From Caldilineaceae bacterium (GTDB lineage: Bacteria > Chloroflexota > Anaerolineae > Caldilineales > Caldilineaceae): a DNA stretch of 6,753 nt. Location: the NCBI GenBank assembly GCA_028819675.1, contig JAPPKT010000245.1, forward strand, positions 1 through 6,753, written 5' to 3'. Positions 1 through 6,466 of this stretch are shown piece by piece (position 1 is the first letter of the stretch; each line of letters starts with the position of its first letter). Both the position numbers and the translations under genes were made by a program. Under the pieces are notes generated by a model. That model had not been told where the DNA came from. It saw nothing but the letters and a program-made list of their open reading frames with translations, and searched no databases.

Positions 1-42
1 GCGGGGGCGGAGCCCCCGCACAAGGGAGGGCCGAATAGGCCC
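1..42. other. Two consecutive GC-rich hairpins
   Basis: Positions 1-8 (GCGGGGGC) pair perfectly with 12-19 around a 3-nt loop. Positions 28-32 (GGGCC) pair with 38-42 around GAATA. No T-tract follows either stem, so a classical intrinsic terminator is not supported. They may mark the 3' end of a transcript entering from the left, where the window is cut, or form part of an intergenic repeat. Confidence 0.45.
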
Positions 43-57
43 GACCGCCCATAAAAG

Positions 58-88
58 CAGTGGTCAGTAGTCAGTAGCCAGTGGTCAG
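58..88. repeat. Short tandem heptamer repeat, CAGTRGY x 4.4
   Basis: Four consecutive 7-nt units start at 58, 65, 72 and 79 (CAGTGGT, CAGTAGT, CAGTAGC, CAGTGGT), followed by a partial CAG. Substitutions are confined to the R and Y positions. Short heptamer arrays of this kind occur between genes in several bacterial phyla. The array sits between the left-edge hairpins and the hem promoter. Confidence 0.75.
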
Positions 89-167
89 AGGCGACGCTTA
101 TTCTGGCGGAAACTGGAATGGGAACTGACCATGGCATGGGTGCCTCCAGAGGTATACGAAAGTTCGC

Positions 168-179
168 CCCAATATTGGG
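168..179. promoter_or_regulatory. Perfect 12-bp palindrome upstream of the hem promoter
   Basis: CCCAATATTGGG at 168-179 is its own reverse complement and ends 23 bp before the proposed -35 box. The half-site TATTGGGA recurs at 255-262, just downstream of the likely transcription start. Paired sites flanking a promoter would suit an operator, but no regulator gene is nearby and the assignment is inference. Confidence 0.3.
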
Positions 180-202
180 ACGCACCCTCAGGACGGCTAC
201 AC

Positions 203-231
203 TTGACCAGTGAATGGGCTACTGCTATGCT
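203..231 (+). promoter_or_regulatory. Sigma70-type promoter of the hem operon
   Basis: TTGACC (203-208) and TATGCT (226-231) are separated by exactly 17 nt. The -10 box is preceded by TGC, giving an extended -10 element. Transcription would start near 238, leaving a leader of about 125 nt before hemC. It is the best promoter-like sequence upstream of hemC and probably drives hemC-hemD-methyltransferase-hemB. Confidence 0.6.
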
Positions 232-325
232 TACCCCATCTCTGAGATAGAGAGTATTGGGATTTGCCCAGCCAGCAGATTTCTTCGCGTTTGGGCTGAG
301 CCGACTAAACATGCCGCGACCGAAG

Positions 326-360
326 CAGGTGTTGGCGGCAAGCCGACCGTTTCCGACCTG
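326..360 (+). promoter_or_regulatory. Hairpin in the hemC leader abutting the start codon
   Basis: CAGGT (326-330) pairs with ACCTG (356-360). Inside it, GTTGGC (331-336) pairs with GCCGAC (342-347), with one G-U pair and a 5-nt loop; an 8-nt one-sided bulge lies between the two stems. The outer stem ends 2 nt before the hemC ATG, and hemC has no normal Shine-Dalgarno sequence, so the fold could limit ribosome access. It matches no riboswitch consensus that I know. Confidence 0.3.
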
Positions 361-362
361 GA

Positions 363-1394
363 ATGTCCACCCCTCGTCATATCCGTCTAGGCAGCCGAGG
401 TTCGGCGCTGGCCCTCTGGCAGACAGAGCATGTGGCTACGCGATTGCGCGTGCTATATCCTGGTTTGTCAGTCGAAACGGTCATCATCCAGACCAGGGGA
501 GACAAGCTAAAGGACCGACCTCTGCCAAGCATTGGCGGAAAAGGGCTGTTCACGCTGGAACTGGAAGAGAGGCTGCGGCAGGGCAGAATCGACGGAGCCG
601 TCCACAGCTTGAAGGACCTGCCTGTTGCTGATCCTGAAGGGTTGGTTCTGGGCGCGATTCCGGCCAGGGGCGATGTAGCAGACGCGCTGGTTGTACGGGA
701 CGCGTGTGAGGCAAAAGAGACGCTCGAGGACGGTCTCTCGGTGCTTCGCGAAGGGGGTGTGGTCGGTACCGGCAGCCGGCGACGTGCGGCCCAGTTGCTG
801 GCGAGGCGCCCGGACCTGCGGATCTTGGATATTCGCGGCAATGTGGATACGCGTGTGCGCAAAGCGCTCGATCCGGCCGGGAAGTATGACGCCGTGGTTC
901 TTGCGGTGGCCGGGCTGAAGCGGTTGGGCTTGGCGGATCGCATATCGGCCACGCTTCCATTCGGGACGATGTTGCCGGCCCCGGGTCAGGGGGCGCTGGC
1001 AGTGCAATGCAGGCCGGAGGCTGAATGGCTGGCCTTTTTTGGGGGCATTGATGACAGGGAGTCACGCGCGGCAGTGACGGCTGAGCGGGCCTTCCTTGCC
1101 GAACTTGGAGGAGGCTGTCGCGCTTCGGTTGGCGCGCTGGGAGTTTGCAACGGAGCTGGCGAGGATGCAGGCAGCTCGGCAGAAGATAGGTCGGGTAGAA
1201 TTCTGCGACTTTGGGGCCGGGTCAGTGCGCCGGACGGCAGCCGCCAGGTCGATGCCCGAATGAGCGGCTCGCCCGGCGGGGCGGAGCAGTTGGGCCGGGA
1301 CCTTGCGCAGCATGTTCTAGGCCGAGGAGTGAAGGAGATAAACGAGCAGATTGCAGAGCTCGATGCAATACCGGACCAAAACCGGCAGCGATAG
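363..1394 (+). CDS. hemC: Hydroxymethylbilane synthase (porphobilinogen deaminase)
   Basis: This cytosolic enzyme joins four porphobilinogen units into hydroxymethylbilane, the third common step of tetrapyrrole synthesis. The 343-aa product carries the family signatures. The N-terminal GSRGSALALWQ is at residues 10-20 and TRGDK at 44-48. KGLFTLELEERL at 60-71 leads into DGAVHSLKDLP (77-87), whose Asp85 matches the catalytic aspartate. VGTGSRRRAAQL (134-145) and IRGNVDTR (157-164) hold the substrate-binding arginines, followed by LPAPGQGALAV (204-214). Cys252 in GGGCRAS is the expected attachment residue for the dipyrromethane cofactor. The protein is slightly longer than the usual ~310 aa because of a Gly/Ser/Glu-rich insertion (about 263-278) after the cofactor loop. 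The ATG start gives the expected N-terminus, although no good Shine-Dalgarno sequence precedes it. hemD follows after 44 nt. Confidence 0.97.
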   Translation: MSTPRHIRLGSRGSALALWQTEHVATRLRVLYPGLSVETVIIQTRGDKLKDRPLPSIGGKGLFTLELEERLRQGRIDGAVHSLKDLPVADPEGLVLGAIPARGDVADALVVRDACEAKETLEDGLSVLREGGVVGTGSRRRAAQLLARRPDLRILDIRGNVDTRVRKALDPAGKYDAVVLAVAGLKRLGLADRISATLPFGTMLPAPGQGALAVQCRPEAEWLAFFGGIDDRESRAAVTAERAFLAELGGGCRASVGALGVCNGAGEDAGSSAEDRSGRILRLWGRVSAPDGSRQVDARMSGSPGGAEQLGRDLAQHVLGRGVKEINEQIAELDAIPDQNRQR

Positions 1395-1438
1395 TCGACC
1401 GATAGCCGTTTCCACCCAATAGAGAAAGAACACGTCAG

Positions 1439-2239
1439 ATGACTACCCAGAATCTAACGGGCCTTCGAATCGCCAACACGCGCGCCATACGCCAGGCACC
1501 GGATCTGACTCGATTGCTGGAAGCAGAGGGCGCCCAAGTGTTGCACTATCCGACGGTCGAGATCGAGCCTTGCACCGATTATGCCGAATTCGATGCAGCG
1601 CTCACGGAGCTGGCCCGCGGCCAGTTTGACTGGCTAATTGTGACCAGCACCAACACCGTATACATATTGGCCGACCGGATACGAGAACTGGGCATAGGGC
1701 TTGAAAGCATAACCCAGTCCAAAACAAAGGTGGCGGCCGTTGGCTCGGCTACGGCGACGGCGATTGCACAGGAGTTGAATCTCGTCGTAGACCTGTTGCC
1801 GGATGAATATGTGGCGGAATCGCTGGCTGCCAGCCTGCATGTGGGGAAAGGAAGCCGTGTATTTCTGCCGCAGTCGGCAATTGCGCGTCCGGTGCTGGTA
1901 AAGGCTTTGCAGCGGGCCGGCGCCGAGGTGCGGTCGGTGGCTGCCTACCAGACGGTTGTTGGCCATGGCGGTGATGATCTGCCGCAACATTTCTGGCAGG
2001 GAGACGTGGACGTCGTCCTGTTTACGAGCGCCTCGACGGTGCACAATTTTGTGAGCCGGCTCAAGTCCGAGAGCGGTGACGCCGGCATGCTCTGTGACGT
2101 GACCGTGGCCTGCATCGGCCCGATGACGGCGGAGGCGGCGCGGCGGCATGAGCTGCCGGTGCAGGTGGTGGCCGAGAGTCGTACGGTCGAGGGGCTGGTA
2201 CAGAGCCTGAAGTCCTATTTTGGCAGCCGCCGCCGATGA
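1439..2239 (+). CDS. hemD: Uroporphyrinogen-III synthase
   Basis: HemD closes hydroxymethylbilane into uroporphyrinogen III while inverting ring D, and so acts directly on the HemC product. The 266-aa protein has the usual single-domain length. Sequence identity is low in this family, but the characteristic segments are in order: DWLIVTSTNTV (64-74), KVAAVGSATATA (97-108), an LPQSAIARPVL element and the following GAEVRSVAAYQTV (about 143-173), DVVLFTSASTVHNF (191-204), VACIGPMTAEAAR (223-235) and the C-terminal TVEGLVQSL (249-257). A weak purine-rich GAGAAAG lies about 10 nt before the ATG. The last codons overlap the next gene in an ATGA, which implies coupled translation. No CobA/SUMT methyltransferase domain is fused to it, unlike some bifunctional CobA-HemD proteins. 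Confidence 0.95.
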   Translation: MTTQNLTGLRIANTRAIRQAPDLTRLLEAEGAQVLHYPTVEIEPCTDYAEFDAALTELARGQFDWLIVTSTNTVYILADRIRELGIGLESITQSKTKVAAVGSATATAIAQELNLVVDLLPDEYVAESLAASLHVGKGSRVFLPQSAIARPVLVKALQRAGAEVRSVAAYQTVVGHGGDDLPQHFWQGDVDVVLFTSASTVHNFVSRLKSESGDAGMLCDVTVACIGPMTAEAARRHELPVQVVAESRTVEGLVQSLKSYFGSRRR

Positions 2240-3006
2240 CGACGCCGGATTCCAGCGTCCGCTTCAACGGTCGCGTCGAGGATTATCTCAGGTACCGGCC
2301 GCGCTATCCCCAGGCGCTCATCCCATTTCTGCAGAGAGAGATCGGTCTTACATGCGACTGGCAGGTGGCCGATGTCGGCTCCGGAACCGGATTTCTGTCT
2401 GAGCCATTCGTCGAACTTGGTTGCGACGTGACCGGGGTGGAGCCGAATGCGGCCATGCGCGAGGGGGGAGACCGATACCTGCGCGGCCGGCGAAACTTTC
2501 GCAGCGTAGACGGAACTGCGGAAAGCAGCGGTCTGCCCGGAGAATCGTTCGATTTGGTGACCGCGGGACAGGCGTTCCACTGGTTCGAGCCGGCGCGCTC
2601 GCGAGAGGAGTTCAAACGGATCTTGCGGCCTCCTGGCTGGACTGTTCTTGTCTGGAATTCTCGACCCGCCGCCCTGTCCATTGTGACGCGGGAGTACGAG
2701 TCGATTTTGGAGGAACTGAATCAGGATTACCAGAAGGTAGCGGAAAAGAACATTAGACCTGAGACAATCGACAATTTTCTGGACAACGGTGCACGGCTGT
2801 CGCAAGCCCGCTTTCCCAATCTTCAGTCTTATACTTGGGACCAGCTGCGCGGGCGGGCCCTCTCATCTTCGTATTCGCCGCTGCCATCTGACCGGCGACA
2901 CAAGTGGTTCGTCCAAGCCCTGCGTGCGCTATTTGACCGGCACCAGGAGGACGGCGTGCTTGCATTCCCTTACGAGACGAATCTATATTGGGGTCAACTC
3001 ATGTGA
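2236..3006 (+). CDS. Class I SAM-dependent methyltransferase, substrate unknown
   Basis: The 256-aa protein is a Rossmann-fold S-adenosylmethionine methyltransferase. The N-terminal helix RFNGRVEDYLRYRPRYP (9-25) is typical of one subgroup of Methyltransf_11-like enzymes. Motif I is VADVGSGTG (44-52). The acidic end of strand beta-2, which would bind the SAM ribose, is VEPN (68-71, Glu69). The post-I/IV region reads SFDLVTAGQAFHWFEP (104-119), and LRPPGW (130-135) precedes strand beta-5. The C-terminal 110 residues, probably the substrate cap, show nothing I recognise. The gene starts inside the hemD stop (ATGA, 4-nt overlap) without its own Shine-Dalgarno, so it is probably translated by coupling with hemD. 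It is not a class III SUMT/CobA enzyme, and I see no specific match to BchM. Context suggests but does not prove a tetrapyrrole-related substrate. Confidence 0.9.
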   Translation: MTTPDSSVRFNGRVEDYLRYRPRYPQALIPFLQREIGLTCDWQVADVGSGTGFLSEPFVELGCDVTGVEPNAAMREGGDRYLRGRRNFRSVDGTAESSGLPGESFDLVTAGQAFHWFEPARSREEFKRILRPPGWTVLVWNSRPAALSIVTREYESILEELNQDYQKVAEKNIRPETIDNFLDNGARLSQARFPNLQSYTWDQLRGRALSSSYSPLPSDRRHKWFVQALRALFDRHQEDGVLAFPYETNLYWGQLM

Positions 3007-3072
3007 TGCGGGGCAGGCGGTGGATGCGATATCGTTTGCTTGCCATTCAGTAGGGAACATGGCACAGAAACT

Positions 3073-4137
3073 ATGAAAACCTTACAGCCTGTGCAGACCA
3101 CCATCAACGGTCATGCGACTGCTGCGGAGCGGGCTCTGCGCCCGCGGCGGATGCGGATCAGCCCGGCGCTGCGGCGGATGGTGCGTGAGACAGCGCTCTC
3201 GCCGGCCGACTTCATCTATCCGCTGTTCGTGCGCCACGGACAGGCCGAACGCCGCCCAATCGCTTCTATGCCGGGGCAGTTCCAACTCTCGGTGGACGAA
3301 CTGGCCAGGGAGGCCGATTCGGTCTTGGAGCTTGGCATTCCGGCAGTGCTCCTGTTTGGCATACCGGAGGAAAAGGACTGGTGCGGTAGCGACAACTTCA
3401 GTCCCCACGGGGTGGTGCCCGAGGCGATCCGGGCACTCAAGGAGGCCGCGCCGGAACTGATCGTTATTTCCGACATGTGTTTCTGTGAATATACGGATCA
3501 CGGGCACTGCGGGATTGTCAATTTACCGACGGTGGACGCCTACGACAACGCGCTGCCGGAGGGCTATCTGCTCAATGACCCGACGTTGGAGTTGATGGGA
3601 CGGGCGTCGGTCGTGCATGCCGAAGCCGGTGCAGACATCATTGCGCCGTCGGCGATGCTGGACGGCATGGTGGGTTCGATCCGGGGTGCGCTGGACGGGG
3701 CCGGGCTTGAGCATGTGCCGATACTGAGTTACGCAGCCAAATACGCCAGCAGCTTTTATGGTCCTTTCCGCGAGGCAGCTGAGAGCCCGCCGTCGTTCGG
3801 CGACCGCAGCCAGTACCAGATGGACCCGGCCAACCGCCGCGAAGCGCTGAAGGAGGTTGCGCTAGACGTAGCCGAGGGGGCCGACATGATCATGGTCAAA
3901 CCGGCGCTGCCCTATCTGGATGTGCTGGCGGCGGTGCGGGAGGAGTTCAACCTGCCGACGGCCGCGTATCAGGTGAGCGGGGAGTATGCGATGCTGCATG
4001 CGGCCGCGGCCAATGGCTGGCTCGACCTGGAGAAGTGCGCCCTGGAGAGCCTGACCAGCATCAAGCGGGCCGGTGCGGACATGATACTTACCTATTTCGC
4101 CAAGGACGCGGTGCGCTGGCTGGCCGGGAGGCAGTAG
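3073..4137 (+). CDS. hemB: Delta-aminolevulinic acid dehydratase (porphobilinogen synthase), zinc type
   Basis: HemB condenses two 5-aminolevulinate molecules into porphobilinogen, the substrate of HemC. Numbering is from the ATG at 3073 (354 aa). The TIM-barrel motifs are clear: [16 protein letters not shown] (25-40), [11 protein letters not shown] (88-98) and [14 protein letters not shown] (134-147), whose Cys136, Cys138 and Cys146 form the catalytic zinc site. They show this is the zinc-dependent form, not the Mg-type with aspartates. Lys223 in [15 protein letters not shown] (219-233) and Lys276 in [10 protein letters not shown] (274-283) are the two Schiff-base lysines. An in-frame TTG at 3040 would add 11 residues, but no Shine-Dalgarno supports it and the protein is already longer than the usual ~325-335 aa. 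The ATG also lacks a good Shine-Dalgarno. hemB is the last hem gene here, 66 nt after the methyltransferase. Confidence 0.97.
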   Translation: MKTLQPVQTTINGHATAAERALRPRRMRISPALRRMVRETALSPADFIYPLFVRHGQAERRPIASMPGQFQLSVDELAREADSVLELGIPAVLLFGIPEEKDWCGSDNFSPHGVVPEAIRALKEAAPELIVISDMCFCEYTDHGHCGIVNLPTVDAYDNALPEGYLLNDPTLELMGRASVVHAEAGADIIAPSAMLDGMVGSIRGALDGAGLEHVPILSYAAKYASSFYGPFREAAESPPSFGDRSQYQMDPANRREALKEVALDVAEGADMIMVKPALPYLDVLAAVREEFNLPTAAYQVSGEYAMLHAAAANGWLDLEKCALESLTSIKRAGADMILTYFAKDAVRWLAGRQ

Positions 4138-4224
4138 GGACTTTTGTCGTTTTGCGGGGAAGCGAAATCGGCGGTATTGCGTGTTGCGGCGGGCGTTTAG
4201 CATCGCATCCTCAATGCCCCAGAT

Positions 4225-4253
4225 TTGCCTGTCCCATGCCGTTTGGCTATACT
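4225..4253 (+). promoter_or_regulatory. Sigma70-type promoter of the tRNA-Ser/SRP RNA unit
   Basis: TTGCCT (4225-4230) and TATACT (4248-4253) are separated by 17 nt, close to the consensus at both boxes. Transcription would begin near 4260, about 54 nt before the tRNA. The leader contains GTCGGC (4274-4279), able to pair with GCCGAC (4297-4302), which RNase P would remove with the rest of the 5' extension. No other promoter is evident between the tRNA and the SRP RNA, so the two are probably co-transcribed. Confidence 0.65.
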
Positions 4254-4313
4254 GATTCGGCTTTTTGAAGAGAGTCGGCGCCAGGTTACAGTGTGGGCCG
4301 ACCCTTTAAGTTC

Positions 4314-4402
<89 letters not shown>

Positions 4403-4551
4403 TCGCGTGTTTGCATCGCTTCGTCAGTCGCTGGGTCCTGTGCGGCAGGGCACCGTGAACCCCGTCAGGGCCGGAAGGCAGCAGCGGTAAGCGATTCGCT
4501 CTGGGTGCCACAGGGGCGCCTGGCATCTGGCGAAGCGGTGCGAACACGCGA
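4403..4551 (+). ncRNA. ffs: Signal recognition particle RNA (small bacterial type, 4.5S-like)
   Basis: This is the RNA scaffold of the signal recognition particle; with Ffh it targets nascent membrane proteins. Domain IV is unmistakable. A GGAA tetraloop (4473-4476) is closed by GCC/GGC, followed by the symmetric internal loop CAGG (4466-4469)/AGCA (4480-4483) that binds the Ffh M domain, then the CGT/GCG stem. Farther out, GGCACC (4449-4454) pairs with GGTGCC (4504-4509), and CCTGT (4437-4441) with ACAGG (4510-4514). The RNA is closed by a helix of about 25 bp, 4403-4427 with 4527-4551, containing only three G-U pairs. At about 149 nt it is longer than the ~100-115 nt of typical small SRP RNAs, and the extra length is mainly this closing helix. 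I see no Alu domain. The mature ends are inferred and could lie inside the outer helix. Confidence 0.92.
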
Positions 4552-4559
4552 CTTTTTTT
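4527..4559 (+). terminator. Intrinsic terminator formed by the SRP RNA closing helix
   Basis: Seven consecutive T residues (4553-4559) follow the 3' strand of the SRP RNA closing helix after one C. The only local hairpin just before the T-tract is a 3-bp GTG/CAC (4538-4540/4545-4547), too weak to terminate. The plausible terminator stem is therefore the long-range helix with 4403-4427. It would end the tRNA-Ser/SRP transcript before the MFS gene. Confidence 0.7.
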
Positions 4560-4674
4560 GGACCCATACCACCATTTCACTTTTAGACGCCGGCGGACAG
4601 CCGCCAGCCCAGCAGACCGGGCGCTCACCTTGCTTTCCGGGCAGGACGCCGCGGGCACACGGACTTGAATCCCC

Positions 4675-5916
4675 TTGCTGAAGCAGAATCCGACCCGTAT
4701 TTATCTTTTCATAGGCGGCGGGCGGGCGCTCTTTAATGCGCTGGTATTCACGATCAACCTGATTTACCAGGTGGAGACTGTAGGACTGAATCCTCTGCAG
4801 ATGGTGCTGGTGGGCACTGTGCTGGAGGTGACGGTCCTGTTGTTCGAAGTGCCTACCGGTGCGGTGGCCGACGTCTATTCGCGTCGGCTGTCGGTGATCA
4901 TCGGGCTGGCGCTGGTGGGCTGCGGATTTCTGCTGGAGGGGTCGATCCCGATGTTCTGGGCGGTGCTGGGCGCGCAGGTGCTGTGGGGAATCGGCTATAC
5001 TTTTCTAAGCGGTGCGTTGCAGGCCTGGCTGGCGGATGAGATCGGGGTGGAGGAGGCAGGTCCGGTTTATCTGCGTTCGGCGCAGGTCGAACTGATAGCG
5101 GGTTTTGTTGGTATCGGATTCAGCGTGTGGCTGGCGAGCCGCTGGCTGCAACTGCCGATCCTGGCCGGCGGAGTGCTATACCTCGCTCTGGCCGCTTCCA
5201 TGGCACTGATCATGCCTGAAAGAGGATTCCGGCCCACGCCGCCGGAAGAAAGAGAGACTTGGAAGCAGGTGGCGAACACTGCCCGCGCAGGGTGGCGCGC
5301 GGTGCGAAGCCATCCGGCGCTGCGCATTGTCGTGGGTCTCAGCCTGGTGACCGGGCTATACAGCGAGGGCTATGACCGTTTGTGGACTCCGCATCTACTG
5401 AACAGCTTTGACTTTCCCTCCTTCTTCGGCCTGGGCGACTCGATTTTCTGGTTCGGTGTCATTGGTGCAGGGGCAACTTTGACCGGGATCGCGGCGAACG
5501 AGCTGGCGCGGCGGGGACGGGCAGCCGAGGAACAGGCGCGAGCCATCAACTGGTTGACGATGCTCTATGGGCTGTTACCGGCCAGTCTGCTCTTCCTTTC
5601 CTGGACGCGCAGCTTCTGGGCGGCGATAGTGGCTTTGTGGGGAATCAACTTGTGCCGCAGCACGATTGAGCCGCTGGAGAACGCGTGGGTCGTGCGCAAT
5701 ACGCGCAGTGCGCAGCGGGCGACGGTCATTTCGCTGTGGGGACAGGCGAACTCCATAGGGCAAGCGGCCGGCGGGCCGGTTCTGGGCTGGATCGGGACGG
5801 CGACGCGCATTCCGGTGGCGCTGACTGTCTCTTCAGCGGTTCTGTTGCCGGCGCAGTGGCTGCTGGCGCTGGCGAGAAGAGACCGGTCGCCGGGTGACGA
5901 GGAAGTCGGAGACTGA
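4675..5916 (+). CDS. Major facilitator superfamily transporter
   Basis: The 413-aa protein is a 12-helix inner-membrane secondary transporter. Hydrophobic segments lie roughly at 9-31, 41-63, 72-90, 93-115, 136-156, 160-180, 216-232, 252-275, 291-310, 313-330, 350-373 and 378-400. A hydrophilic loop (about 182-213) separates the two six-helix halves. The loop between helices 2 and 3 carries a motif A variant, GAVADVYSRR (62-71), with Asp66, Arg70 and Arg71 kept and Ser for the usual Gly. The family includes drug-efflux proteins, but nothing here fixes the substrate or direction. The start is TTG, because an in-frame stop lies at 4666-4668 and the next ATG would remove helix 1. No good Shine-Dalgarno precedes it, and no clear promoter lies in 4560-4674. 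The GNAT gene follows after 22 nt, probably in the same operon. Confidence 0.9.
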   Translation: MLKQNPTRIYLFIGGGRALFNALVFTINLIYQVETVGLNPLQMVLVGTVLEVTVLLFEVPTGAVADVYSRRLSVIIGLALVGCGFLLEGSIPMFWAVLGAQVLWGIGYTFLSGALQAWLADEIGVEEAGPVYLRSAQVELIAGFVGIGFSVWLASRWLQLPILAGGVLYLALAASMALIMPERGFRPTPPEERETWKQVANTARAGWRAVRSHPALRIVVGLSLVTGLYSEGYDRLWTPHLLNSFDFPSFFGLGDSIFWFGVIGAGATLTGIAANELARRGRAAEEQARAINWLTMLYGLLPASLLFLSWTRSFWAAIVALWGINLCRSTIEPLENAWVVRNTRSAQRATVISLWGQANSIGQAAGGPVLGWIGTATRIPVALTVSSAVLLPAQWLLALARRDRSPGDEEVGD

Positions 5917-5928
5917 GAAACTCATATG

Positions 5929-5933
5929 AGGAG
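5929..5933 (+). promoter_or_regulatory. Ribosome binding site of the GNAT gene
   Basis: AGGAG lies 5 nt before the ATG at 5939, in the 22-nt gap after the MFS stop. It fixes the GNAT start and is one of only two strong Shine-Dalgarno sequences in the window. Confidence 0.7.
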
Positions 5934-5938
5934 AGTCG

Positions 5939-6448
5939 ATGGGCAGGGATGCAGGTAGAGAAGTAGAAGTGAAGATTGTGGAAGTGACTGAGGAAAATCA
6001 GTTGTGGGCGCAGCTTTGGCCAGTTGTTGAGCATTTGGAACAGCAGCCTTACATTGAGGTACAGGCTGGACATTTCCGCTCCAGTCACGTGTTCGCCGCG
6101 CTCGTAAAGGACCGGCCAGTAGGATTCCTGCGTTTTGTCGTGCAAAGACTGGGAGAGGACGAAGGCAGACCGCCGATCGTCTTTCGAGATGAGGTCCTGT
6201 ACGAAGCGAAAATCATCGCATTCGGCGTGCTACCGGAGGAGCGCAACCAGGGAATAGGACGCCTTTTGCAACTGGAGGCGATTCGTCGTGCCCAGGAGCT
6301 GGGATGCTGCCAGGTCCGCTCACGCAGTGCATACGAAAATGATGCCAACTACCGTCTGAAGATATCTATGGGATTTGGCATTCAACCCAGCCTGGAGAAC
6401 GACTCGGTATACTTTTTGATGGCTCTGCCGCCAGCGGCCAGTCGCTGA
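5939..6448 (+). CDS. GNAT-family N-acetyltransferase
   Basis: The 169-aa cytosolic protein belongs to the Gcn5-related acetyltransferases, which move an acetyl group from acetyl-CoA to an amine. The acetyl-CoA motif A is in AFGVLPEERNQGIGRLLQLE (94-113), where Arg102-Asn-Gln-Gly-Ile-Gly107 is the pyrophosphate-binding R/Q-x-x-G-x-G loop. The helix AIRRAQELGC and strand QVRSRS follow. Motif B is NDANYRLKISMGFGI (134-148). The substrate side (about 20-90) contains FAALVKDRPVGFLRF (52-66), the usual strand pair. Acceptor specificity cannot be read from the sequence. The length is normal for a single-domain GNAT. The start is set by AGGAG 5 nt upstream. The position just behind an MFS gene could mean joint export and modification of a small molecule, but this is only inference. 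Confidence 0.9.
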   Translation: MGRDAGREVEVKIVEVTEENQLWAQLWPVVEHLEQQPYIEVQAGHFRSSHVFAALVKDRPVGFLRFVVQRLGEDEGRPPIVFRDEVLYEAKIIAFGVLPEERNQGIGRLLQLEAIRRAQELGCCQVRSRSAYENDANYRLKISMGFGIQPSLENDSVYFLMALPPAASR

Positions 6449-6466
6449 ATCTTCTGGAGGCTGCGG

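Larger units (their letters stand above)
1..362. other. Intergenic leader region upstream of hemC
   Basis: I see no convincing gene in this stretch. It holds two GC hairpins at the left edge, a tandem heptamer repeat, a 12-bp palindrome, a sigma70-like promoter and a foldable leader, each listed separately. A 75-codon reverse-strand ORF (85-312) and a 39-codon forward ORF (131-250) lie antiparallel to each other. Neither has a Shine-Dalgarno sequence or a recognisable motif, and the forward one would run across the promoter. The base composition is less GC-rich than in the genes that follow, which fits regulatory DNA. Confidence 0.6.

Noticed and set aside
131..250. Forward 39-codon ORF (MAWVPPEVYESSPQYW...) upstream of hemC
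   Set aside because: No Shine-Dalgarno, no known motif, and it spans the well-formed promoter at 203-231. Its reverse strand is equally open, which points to chance.
85..312. Reverse-strand 75-aa ORF upstream of hemC
   Set aside because: No ribosome binding site, no recognisable domain, and it covers the hem promoter and the heptamer repeat.
3040..3072. TTG-initiated N-terminal extension of HemB (11 residues)
   Set aside because: No Shine-Dalgarno precedes the TTG, the protein is already longer than usual from the ATG at 3073, and the extension shows no family sequence.
4138..4224. Intrinsic terminator after hemB
   Set aside because: TTTT runs occur near 4143 and 4150, but no stable stem precedes them. 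The best pairing nearby is imperfect.
4592..4605. GGCGG/CCGCC hairpin upstream of the MFS gene as a terminator
   Set aside because: Only 5 bp with a 4-nt loop and no T-tract after it. Termination is already explained by the SRP RNA helix and T7.
4656..4676. T-arm-like sequence (GGACTTGAATCCCC) suggesting a tRNA remnant
   Set aside because: No acceptor, D or anticodon arm can be found upstream, so the resemblance is short and accidental.
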